DNA of 64,000 nucleotides from Glandiceps talaboti. Taxonomy: Eukaryota; Hemichordata; Enteropneusta; Spengelidae. The translations under genes and the position numbers were made by a program. The notes under the pieces were generated by a model. That model made no database searches. It was not told the DNA's origin and saw only the letters and a program-made list of their open reading frames with translations. How positions within the stretch are numbered: position 1 is the first letter of the stretch; each line of letters opens with the position of its first letter. The DNA lies in NCBI RefSeq assembly GCF_964340395.1, contig NC_135554.1, positions 22,265,592 to 22,329,591 on the forward strand, given 5' to 3'. Below are positions 53,543-64,000 of the stretch, in pieces.

Positions 53543-55976
53543 AAAAAGCCAATAACAGAAAAGAGGAACCAAAACAGAAAAATAAACAGAAAAATAAAAC
53601 AGCTAGAAATTGGGCCTATATAGATAAAATTAGCGGTTGAGCCTCTCCCTGGCCGATGGCATATATGGCATAATAGGGAGCCCTTTGCGATGAATACTTT
53701 TTTAATTACAGAACTGGACTTTCGGTTTCCGATTGTTTTGTACGCAACACTAGAAGGTCATAATATATACTATGCAAGAATGAATGTTACAATGTCCGTG
53801 AATAGGGAGTTTAATTATTCTGGCTTCATTCAAGGTAAAACGTGTCAACAGAAAGGTGTGAAGGAACAAACACAAAATCGCAAATCTGACAACTTCTACC
53901 ACTATGCAATGTAAGTTCTTATATACTTATTGCTCTACGCGAATTTTCTCTCTCCCCCTGCTCAACAAATTTCGTTCACTTTTTATAATTCAATTAAAAA
54001 AATAAACAAACAACTGTGAGGAGTTGTTTGGTTCTTATATGTGTAACGGATAGCATTCAAGTTACCAGTGAACATTGTACAAATATATACATAAATAAGA
54101 GTGTGTACTATAAAGTATACTAGAGTAGCCACCTTTCAGATGGTCTATTTAGCTCATTTAAGCGCATTTAACTTTGTGAGAAGTACGGCAATTTTAGATC
54201 GCAAAGAAAAAAAATATACACCCTGTACACTAGACAAAGGCCGAAGTCGGTTTTTAGAAAAGGAGAAATTTCTTTAGAGACGGAGAAGCTGTAGTGAAAA
54301 AAAGGGGGTAATTGTGAAGTAGCAGGTCACATGGCGGGAGAGACTAGTCTAAAGCAGTGTTGTGCTGTTAGTTTGTGATGAGATAAAGACGTCACTCGAC
54401 AATAACGTTACACATGCTACAGTGAACAAATTCACAACATGCTTATTGAGGACATTCACGGTGCATCTCTAAGCGTCACTGTTTTCTGTCATATAGGAGG
54501 TTTTGTATGCTATTCTATAGCGTTCTTGGCTCCAACTCGACAGACTTTTTCTCTATATTGTACTCTGCAGTTCATGCATGATGGTATTATAATTGACCTC
54601 CGACACCAACGCCTTGTGTATTTATTCAAAAAACACTTCTTTTCGGAAACATCACAATCCGTGGCTGTCACCCCCGACGCTCCGGTCACTTCTGTTAACT
54701 GCTTCGTCGTTTTCGAGAATACTTAACTCCAATTGTACCAGCTAAGGTGAAAAAAGTCCCCTCCACGGTTGTCTTTTTTAAATTCAATACCACTATAAAT
54801 AGTATGGCGAGTTCAATTAAATCGCTGGCATGTTCGTATATATGGCAGCGAATCCCTCAACAATACCCCGATGTTGACCTAAGTTACCCCAGTAACACCA
54901 CACTTTTAAGAAAGTTCTTTACTCACACGTATTTTGCAAAAACCGATAAGTGGGCAGTCAGGGTTAGCTGTAATGATTAAATTAGATTGCTAGTAAGTGC
55001 AAAGAAAACATAAAATGCGTTAATCGCTCTTTTTGGGGGCCATATTGCGCCGAAAAGTTAAATATGATAATAGAGTCGCTCATAATGGTTGAGATCTAAT
55101 AAGGCTAATTTGGCGGACTTGGACAAAGAAATGACCAGCTCGTCCACCACACAGGGATTGGTCTCCATTCAATACAATAGAAAAAAGATGTACAGTAGCC
55201 GCACTGCATCTTTGTTCACATTGTTATAACTGTATATCATTTGATTGGAGTATGTAGCAGAGCGCTGAATGGAGTCTCTTCAACCGTACAACACGATTAG
55301 ATAAAGTATACAATGCAACCTAAATACACAGGTCCTTTGCATCTGAATAATTCAGCCTTCGTCGCCATCGACGTGAAAAGCTAAATTGGCCCGAGTGATG
55401 ACGTCGTGTATCTTGTCGCGGTAGAGCTGTCAATCACAGCAAAATGCGTGTCCGAAATATTTCTACATATGTCTCAAATTATTAGGTCATCAACTCAGCC
55501 AAACACGCAGTCGCGACTTCTGTCGATTGATTGTAATTACAAAAAAAACTGCTATGCTATTGTATCTTTCGTGTTGACCACCACTCCACAAACTCTAACC
55601 CGGAGCGACTTAAGAGCGTCTCCATGACAACCTAATTAACCGTAAGAGTGAAACTATCCTGGATTTACTCGCAGGTCACTCGCTAACAAGAAATCATTGC
55701 TTCTTTCACATGACTTAATGAAGTTGTGCATTCTCTGTATTATCGCTCAAAACAACTCTCCGTAAACATGTTCATAAGTATATTACTTAGAGTGTTATTG
55801 CAAATTCATTTGAGTGTATGAGATAATTTCGCATCTCTTTCTAATGCCATGGGAAGTTCATTCTGGCATACCGAAAGATGCACAATATATATGAGGTGTG
55901 AGAGAGAAGGGGCGAGAGGCGAGAGAGATGGAGATATTGTATGAATGTGTTGCGCGAGAGAGAGAGGGAGGGAGAG

Positions 55977-56000
55977 GGAAGTGGGGGGGGGGAGAGAGAG

Positions 56001-56086
<86 letters not shown>

Positions 56087-56106
56087 CAGCAGTAGTAGTA
56101 GTAGTT
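55977..56106. repeat. (GA)n and (TAG)n microsatellite
   Basis: A G-run and GA repeats to about 56003, followed by about 34 TAG triplets with one CAG pair. The poly-Tyr frame on the minus strand is an artefact. Confidence 0.95.
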
Positions 56107-56525
56107 TTTAATTGATGTTGTAGTTACAAACGGGTTGTCAGATAACGGAACCACATTGCGATCTAATGAGTTTATTCAATGATGACTCTGCAAGTGTCAG
56201 TCTGCTAAACATGCACACCTACTTAGTAAATGACCATCTGCTGTGTTGAACAATTGATACTAAGTAGCGGTAAACTGGTGCCAACATGGCTACCAACAAT
56301 GAATATTACCTGTGTTCAATATCGACATTCATCCGAGTCGAGAAAAACCAGTTACGAGACTACTAAGAAAAGTGTGGTCCCTACGTGGGCACATGAAGAC
56401 ATCTGCTTGGCAAAATGTGTCATTGGTCGTCTTGATATGTCAGTTAATTTGACAGAGTCCTTTGTGTTGTTTTGTTATGCCAAGGTGAATGGGGCTTGTC
56501 CTTCGACGGACAATAGCTTGTAGTC

Positions 56526-57060
56526 CCCCTAATTGGTTGGGAGTGAGCCGCAGCCGCCGGTGAGCAAAGCAAGCCTAAGGCGCTATCCCGTGAAATAAAT
56601 TAGGAATTCTTGAAGTCAATGATCCTTTGATAGAATGAAAAGACGGCGTGTTAACTAGCTGCAATTAGATCATTGGTGAATCTTTGAAATTCTACCCAGT
56701 GTGGATGATGTATGATACCCAGGGTAGATATATGCTCTGATGGTCATCTTTCATTCGGAGGAGAATTTTCGACCGGCGCTAATTCTGTAAGCGTTTCTGG
56801 TGAAAAGCTGACCATCCCAAAACTTAATTACCTGGAAGACTGATGAGCTCAAAGTTGGAGAACAAAAAAAGATGGATTCAATTTTCCTTCCTTAAACAAT
56901 GTCAATACACGGTCGGTTTGTTGTGTTATGTTTTCAAGACAAGTTTAGCGTGAAGACAGGTTACGCCCAAAAAAACAATGACGGGGTATAACCTGGCGTC
57001 CCCGGGCAGCTTAGCCGGACCGGTGTCCACATTTTCATCGCTAATTGGTGTCTCCGAAAG
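56526..57060. promoter_or_regulatory. candidate cis-regulatory block upstream of the DMRTA-type gene
   Basis: This stretch, 4.2-4.7 kb upstream of the ATG, is more GC-balanced than its surroundings. It carries two identical CTAATTGG homeodomain-type sites (56529-56536 and 57041-57048) and a TCF/LEF-type CCTTTGAT (56624-56631). It has no simple repeats and no coding frame. Enhancer function is inference only. Such short motifs also occur by chance. Confidence 0.2.
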
Positions 57061-57909
57061 AAAATGCAGGTTTTAAAGCGTTGGCAGTCAGAAGGTCAAT
57101 TGAGAAAAAAAAAGTTTTTGATAATCTTTTTTTTTTCTGAATAATTCAAGAGGTAATTGAATCAAAAATAGATCGAAAAGCTGAATGAAGAATTCTAGAA
57201 CCCCCCCCCCCCAGAATTAAATTTAGCAGAGCGAAGAGTGACGATTCACCTCGTCTTTGTTTAGAAAGATAGAACGAAAAACCAAACACACTTGCACAAT
57301 ATGTGACAAGAGGGCAAACACTTCATAAGGGTTGCCTCTGGCTGTGTCTCATCGAATCTTAAAAGGCGAGTCACATACACAAATGACGGTATTCAACACA
57401 GGCAGTTGGTCCGTTCCCCATGGCTGTTTTCCACCAAACACATGAAATTGTTACAAATTAATGTAGTATTCTTAATAGTCAAAGTACCAACAGGTTACAG
57501 TTGGTGGTCTTAAAAGTGATTTGCCACCAAGTAGAAGAGTATTGCATTTAAAAGTTAATTGCATTGTCAAACAAAAGTTCGTAGAGAACATTCATACATC
57601 TCTTAAGCTTCAAAGGAGATCCAGATTTGACTTTCAAAGAAAACAAATTACTTTATCTCGTGAGAAAACCTATAACGTAAACTTTCTTTTAATGAAATAT
57701 ATTTATTCAGATTAGCTCAAATGAGCGTTACAGTACTAAAGGAATTGAAACCCTTCTTTCTTTGAAGCCCTTCAACATCACAACAATCGGGACGTTTGCC
57801 CTCCAAAATGTAAGCCATTTTTTTAGCTTCATTTTATGAATCAATTACAATACAAAAGTAACATTATCACTGTTTATTGAATCCTTGTGCCGCTTATGTA
57901 GAATTATTT

Positions 57910-58862
57910 TGCAATATTAGATTATCACAAATTATGCAAATTATCTTAATACATATGCAACCATCTATCAAACGGTATACAATTAACAATGAATATACAA
58001 ACCACTCGAACCATCTATCGACGATTATCAAACAGTACGCAAATGATCTATTATTATGTAAGCCATGTTTGCTATCTATCAATGATATTAAAAGGTATGC
58101 AAATGTTTTATTGATATGCAAAACCATGCCAACAATCTATCAATGATTGTCAAACGTTATACAAACTATTAATATGCAATCCACTCTGATCTTCTATCAA
58201 CGATTATCAAATGATATGCAAATTAGCTGTTGATATGCAAGACACTGCAACCATCTCTCAATAATTATCAAATCGTATACAAATTAGCTATTATTATGCA
58301 AGCCACTCCAACCATCTATCAATGATATCAAACCATATACAAATCATATATTAATATGTAAACCACTCCAACCATCTATCAGTGATTATCAAGCCGTATA
58401 CAAATTAGCTATTATTATGCAAGCCACTGCAACCATCTCTCAATAATTATCAAATCGTATACAAATTAGCTATTAATATGCAAGCCACTCCAACCATCTA
58501 TCAATGATTATCAAACCGTATGCAAATTAGCTATTATTATGCAAGCCACTGCAACCATCTCTCAATAATTATCAAATCGTATACAAATTAGCTATTATTA
58601 TGCAAGCCACTCCAACCATCTATCAATGATTATCAAGCCGTATACAAATTAGCTATTATTATGCAAGCCACTCCAACCATCTCTCAATGATTATCAAACC
58701 GTATACAAATTAGCTATTAATATGCAAGCCATTCCAACCATCTGTCAATGGTTATCAAACCATATACAAATTAGCTATTAATATTCAAGCCACTCCAACC
58801 ATCTGTCAATGGTTATCAAACCATATACAAATTAGCCATTAATCCAACCATCAATCAACTAT
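57910..58862. repeat. 61-bp satellite-like tandem array, about 16 copies
   Basis: A unit of about 61 bp recurs from 57.9 to 58.86 kb. Key landmarks in each unit are CCATCTATCAATGATTATCA, GTATACAAATTAGCTATTA and ATATGCAAGCCACTCCAA. Early copies (to about 58200) are diverged and some are shortened. Copies from about 58250 on are nearly identical. Two subtypes (CTATCAATGATT and CTCTCAATAATT) alternate in places, giving a 122-bp higher-order period. No coding capacity. Confidence 0.9.
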
Positions 58863-59995
58863 GTATACAAATTATTTGTTCAACTTGAATGGTAGTGCGC
58901 CAAGCTGGCAGCCTCCACACCGTGCTCTTCAGTTTCGCTCATATTTCTGCTTATTTTTCCCTAGAGGGACTTCTTTTTGCTACACAACTTGATGAACATT
59001 CACTCTCTCCAACTGTTGTCATTGGAATCTGGAATCTGGTGTATTTCCGCTGGTTTTTTGTCGAAACTTGTTTGAAAGTTTGTGGTTTGTGGTTTTGTTG
59101 GGTTCTACTTCCACTGTAGCTGTAGTGCTGAGAGTCTATTGTTTAATGATTGCTTTCTTATGGTAATCTGAATCATGTAGTTACTAGGAAGCTGTTACAC
59201 CTGTTCAATAAATTGTCAACCAATGCGAGGTTACCACTCACATTCTGGAATGTCATCAAATGATGTCACCTGCAAGCCAGACCACCAACCCATAGAGGTA
59301 AGAGAGCAGGTATTCATCACAAGCACCATCTCGTGAGTATAACACAGTTTCAATCACATACCTTCCACAGCACACATGTTTACTGATTGTAACTGGGAAT
59401 AAGTTGGAGATCCCTTGGGCAAAGTAACAGGAAGAGTTTAATAAATAATAGTTATTTTATTTCCGAGTAGCCTGTTTACATCATCACGATCTGTGATTTT
59501 ACTTTCAACGTTTTACTAACCGTTTGTACTGTAATGTGATTTGAAAACCGTACGCTCAAACTGATTTGTTGCAATGGGGAGTGATAACGTACGTCAGCCT
59601 AATTGACTATATTCAAATGAAGCCAATATGTAAATGTGCGCGCGTTGAGATGAGCCCAAGAGTGACTTAACCCACATCATTATACAATAGTGAATATTTG
59701 TTTTAAAGGGTACATCTACAAACACATACAGATAACTGCCATTGGGGACGTGGCTAAATTAAACGTTTGGCGTTATGAGCAGTACAGGGCAGCCTGTTAG
59801 TGAAACATCAAAGCAAAATAATCACAGATCGTGATCTAAACAGATCCCGATGTAAATAAGTTCTGATTGGCATCTAATTTTAACTTTTGCTCTTTAACCA
59901 CTGGCAAACACGCCAAAACCTTTACAGAAAAGGTTACAAACCATCCAATTAGCTGACTTATTGATGGTGTCATGTACACTTGCTTGATGTAATGC

Positions 59996-60157
59996 GTTTG
60001 TTTGTTTGTTTGTTTGTTTGTTTGTTTGGTTGGTTGGTTGGTTGGTTGGTTGGTTTTTGGTTGATTGATTGATTGATTGATTGATTGTTTGTTTGTTTGT
60101 TTGTTTGTTTGTTCGTTTGTTTGTCTGTTTGTTTGTCTGTCTGTCTTTGTTTTTTGT
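59996..60157. repeat. compound tetranucleotide tract (GTTT)(GGTT)(GATT)(GTTT)(GTCT)
   Basis: Five related tetranucleotide blocks follow one another. Each motif differs from GTTT by one base, as expected from point change followed by local expansion. Confidence 0.9.
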
Positions 60158-60240
60158 AGAGTGCCGAACTATCTTATTACGAGGTGATCATACATACTTC
60201 AGTTAGTACACCAACATAGATTTGTCGAACACAGGACAAA

Positions 60241-60285
60241 TTTAGGGGTTAAAGTTCACGACAATATTTAGGGGTTAAAGTTCAC
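60241..60285 (+). repeat. 19-bp direct duplication with DR1-like motif
   Basis: TTTAGGGGTTAAAGTTCAC occurs perfectly at 60241-60259 and 60267-60285, a period of 26 bp. GGGTTA-A-AGTTCA within it resembles a DR1 nuclear-receptor element (HNF4/COUP-TF type). Function is inferred. Confidence 0.5.
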
Positions 60286-61002
60286 CATTCGATTTATTGA
60301 ACAACAACAGCAACATGTAGCCTAAATAATCGATTTGGTAGTTGTACACCGACGTTGTTGCTAATACAACACAGGTTGTTAAGTGTAGCCTTATAAAATG
60401 TGTGTAAAATGATCTGATAGAAATGTTAGGGTTTAAATGTGCACGTGTTCATATAAGTACATTAAGCTTTCAGAAGACTGTAGTCTCCTTTCCAATATGG
60501 GAGGGAATGCAATGAAAGCGAAGGCGGTAGATTTAACATGAGTATACGGAAAAGTAAGGGTAAGGATAAGGGTAAAAGACAAAAAAAAACATGTGAAAGG
60601 AAGTGATAGGCGTGAAAAATGGAAGGAGAGAAGTCAAAGGTGTACAAACAAGAGAGGAAAGCGTGAGGAGAGATTATCGCTAGGTACAAGAATACAGAAA
60701 AAGCCTTGGAATAAAAATAAACCACGTGAATAGGAACAGAGATATACAGAAAATGAATATGATGCCACGACATGGTTAGTTGTCACAGAGTAGATATGAC
60801 AGCTTCAAAATGAATGAGAACATTACTATGTATGGAATGTATCGTGTATACATGTCAAATATAGTTAAACGTAGTACAATGTGTGCATTTGTAAATCGTT
60901 TTCCCGCTCAAACCATTGACTTTAAGTTCATTTAACTCAGGGAACTTGAAAACATCTTTAGCCCACCGTATTATTTGACGTGACGAATTCTAAAAAATGT
61001 AC

Positions 61003-61007
<5 letters not shown>

Positions 61008-61082
<75 letters not shown>
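61008..61082. repeat. (CA)n microsatellite
   Basis: About 37 CA dinucleotides. Confidence 0.95.
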
Positions 61083-61084
<2 letters not shown>

Positions 61085-62079
61085 GTCACGCGTACATATA
61101 CAATAGAAAGCAATTAACTTGGAATAATCTGGCGCCACCAAAATCTAAAACATTGCCACATTTTATCGCCTGGCTGGACAATATTTTGAATTAATATTAT
61201 AAAGTTTAATCAGTTTTAGAGTATGGGTCACTTGAAGGTAGCTTACACGAAGAAAATGTACCAATAGGTATGATATTATCATGCCAGACAAATGAAATTT
61301 AACAATGATGTTAGTCATACAACGTTTTGTTTCAAGTAACTGGTTTCAGTTGTATATATTCAGCCTACTGGTTTACATTCCAGTTGTTGTTTTGGGTGTT
61401 TTTTTTAAATCATTTATTCATTCACGTGCTTATTTATTTGTCTTGAGAACAAGTTAAACGAATCCGTAGTTCTAATTTGTGGAATATATGCGAGACTTTC
61501 TGCTGTTAATATAGCGTATGATGAACAAAGACAGTGTGCTCACGTGAGTAATGTTAACGTTCTTGTGTATTGACGACCAATCTCACATTGGACGGTTACT
61601 AAACATGTATTCATAGAGGCACATTTTCCATTAGGATTATGAAAAAAAAACTTGTCTGGCAATTTAAAATATTGGTTAATCCTATGTACTCGTTATGGCT
61701 CCATTGATAAGACAAGGGAATGCCTAGGATTGAAACTCTGGCCTTTAATATAACCTGTGTGTATCTTATTCCAGGTGCAAACATCCTCTCTTTTGCCATA
61801 TTCCGTTCCTCAGCTATGACATTGGCAATTGAAGAAGGAAGGCGGCATAATGTCGACCCATACAATTGAATAATGAAAACTATGTAACAAATGGTGAAGT
61901 AGAGAACGAATATCACTTTATTTTTAATTTTTTCATTCTATGATTGAGAAGGGAAAAACACACCCCAATAGAATTCATAACCGAACCAAAGTTTCAATAA
62001 GTTCACGAGACTGATATACTGAACGACAAACGAACCTGAACTTCTGACATCATTATACAAATTTGTAAACAATGCATTC

Positions 62080-62082
<3 letters not shown>

Positions 62083-62171
<89 letters not shown>

Positions 62172-62190
62172 AGGGAGGGAGGGAGGAGGG
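62083..62190. repeat. (GA)n microsatellite with GGGA tail
   Basis: About 40 GA dinucleotides followed by GGGAGGGA-type purine repeats. Homopurine tract. Confidence 0.95.
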
Positions 62191-63140
62191 ATGGACAGAG
62201 AGACGCTTACAGGTGAAATTATGTCATATTCAGTAGAATCGAGTTATATGATTTTGACTTTCATACATTTCTATATTTTTTTCGTTATGTTTGGGCCGGG
62301 GCCTAAAAAACACAATAAACATGATTATTATTACGTATCCCACGTGTTGAAAAACAAAACTTACAAATATCCATATCTCTTAACGGTTGCAGTTGCATAA
62401 TGTTGTTCATTTGGAGACACGGGAACCACGTGGAATGACATAACCATTGAAACAAAGCATAATCCGTGGAATGTCATTACATAAATCTAAATATCTTTTT
62501 TCAATTCAGTGTCAAAAGTAGATACAGTCGAACTAATGAAGGGTTTTGCCCCCTTTTGTTTTGATCATGCAATCAACGCGCCCACCGTTTTGCAAAGACT
62601 GCCGCTAGCGCTCTTAAAGTGTGCTTTATTTTGGGTAGTGGAAAACATAGCGGTAAACACTAATCTCACAAAATCTTCTCTATTGTTTCCCATAAAGTCA
62701 AACGAAACAGATGTGAGGAGGACTTTGTGTCCTTTTTTTTCAGTGTCTGTTCCTTGGTTGATAATTAGGTTTGTGACGATTTAAAGGAAAGCTGACGTTA
62801 AGCTGATCACGAAAAGTGTTAATGAGGAAACCTTCGAATTCGTGTTTTGTTTGTCATTTTGACTGGAGTGCTTGTCAAATCTGACAAAGGTCCGGAAGTT
62901 TTTTTACTTAATTATAGTAAGTTTTAAAATTTGACTGTGGTAAATGTTATCATCAGAATCTTGGTTAATTTAGGTGACTCTTAGTACATTCTCACAAAGT
63001 TTACCCCCACACTGTCGAAGAAAAATGGTTCGTTTCGTGTAAAAAAAAAAGATAGTTTCTTTTCCGCCTGTGTACGCGTGCGTGTTCCTGTCTGTATGTC
63101 CGTCAGTCTGTCTGGCTGTCTGTCTACATGTGCTTGTGTT

Positions 63141-63142
<2 letters not shown>

Positions 63143-63195
<53 letters not shown>

Positions 63196-63196
63196 A
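63143..63196. repeat. (GT)n(GTGC)n microsatellite
   Basis: About 17 GT units followed by about five GTGC units. Alternating purine-pyrimidine sequence, able in principle to adopt Z-DNA. Confidence 0.9.
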
Positions 63197-64000
63197 TGCG
63201 CGCATTGTACATGTCTAAGTCAGTGTCTGAGTACGCTTACATAAGCATACCGTTGTAACTAATATCGCAGGAATTGCTGGTTTGACTAGTTTGAAATTTA
63301 GATTTCTTATTGTATGAGACGATGGCTTGAACTACTTAAATTCAGAGTGAAATCTATCACATGCATACTAATCAATACATTTGCATATTAATCAAAAACA
63401 GACCAACCATGTCTAAATTTCTTATCTTATATATTGTTCAACAGTATCAGGAAAAGCATACACTTTGTTTAAGCTTGAAATGAAATATAAAATATTGTTT
63501 ACAGCCGTGAGTTTCTTGTTCGGTTTATCTTATAGATTGATATCCTACATTACACGTTACAGTATCTTCACTATGAAAGCTAGATATTTTATATCCACTC
63601 AATTCAAGGGAACATTTTCTGTTCGAATTTGGTTTTACATGTAAAAAAAAATTCATCCGTTTTACACAATTGTATTATTCTTTGATAAAGAAGGTCAGTT
63701 TACGTTACTTCGGTCTAAAATAAAAGCTGAACGTGTCCAAAAATTACAGAAAAATAATGAAATTTTGGAGATGGCCATGAAGTTCGGAGAATCTCTTTCA
63801 CGTGCCAACGAGTCAATACATCGAATTCTTGCTATTTGTACTACATTGTCACAAACAGATGCTGTATGGTTGACATCGTTATAAACGGGTAATATAATAA
63901 TCCCTACTAAGTAATCAATAATCCTTACATCCAACAAATGCTATTGAAATACATCAGAAAATTAAGAGTATCTTCACACCACGCTTACAACATATGTATT

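Larger units (their letters stand above)
52373..64000. other. upstream region of the DMRTA-type gene, no further gene recognised
   Basis: 11.6 kb without a supportable gene. It contains CCAAT boxes near the gene, a 52-bp duplication (53439-53542), a TAG/GA repeat (55.98-56.11 kb), a GC-richer block with repeated homeodomain-type sites (56.53-57.06 kb), the 61-bp array (57.91-58.86 kb), a tetranucleotide tract at 60 kb, a duplicated DR1-like motif (60241-60285), and CA, GA and GT microsatellites. Open frames up to about 100 codons look random. Confidence 0.6.

Overview
The window looks like nuclear DNA from a bilaterian animal. Genes are sparse, introns are long with canonical GT-AG splice sites, the base composition is AT-rich (estimated by eye, not counted), and di-, tri- and tetranucleotide microsatellites are abundant. 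Nothing bacterial, viral or organellar was seen. The species cannot be named from the sequence. One compact DMRT3-type gene and one DMRTA-type gene side by side suggest a non-vertebrate bilaterian (for example a lophotrochozoan, ambulacrarian or similar lineage).

Only two protein-coding genes can be supported. Both are DM-domain (doublesex/mab-3 related) transcription factors, both are on the minus strand, and they lie head to tail. Gene 1 (CDS 13853..13496 joined to 8579..7750; 395 aa) is a DMRT3/Dmrt93B-type protein. Gene 2 (CDS 52372..51913 joined to 41898..41009; 449 aa) is a DMRTA (Dmrt4/5, Dmrt99B) type protein. Each has one coding intron (4.9 kb and 10.0 kb). The intron falls in phase 1, about 70 residues after the last zinc-binding cysteine of the DM domain. 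Exon 1 carries the DM domain and exon 2 carries the DMA (CUE-like) domain. The reading frame joins cleanly in both genes. The pair therefore looks like an old tandem duplication that has kept its gene structure and linkage.

Layout: 1-7749 is flank downstream of gene 1, with a CAGA microsatellite and a 104-bp foldback. Gene 1 occupies 7750-13853. The 27-kb intergenic stretch 13854-41008 holds a dead LINE reverse-transcriptase fragment inside a 22-bp minisatellite, several compound microsatellites and no convincing gene. Gene 2 occupies 41009-52372; its intron is full of microsatellites and contains a degenerate ~170-bp tandem array. The upstream region 52373-64000 has CCAAT boxes near the gene, a GC-richer block with paired homeodomain-type sites, a 61-bp satellite-like array of about 16 copies (57.9-58.9 kb), and further microsatellites.

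Both proteins are expected to be nuclear regulators that bind DNA through the minor groove. In animals generally these families act in neural and sensory patterning and in sexual differentiation. The distinctive content of the window is the linked DMRT3-DMRTA pair and the non-coding repeat and regulatory structure around it. No clearly novel biochemical system was seen.
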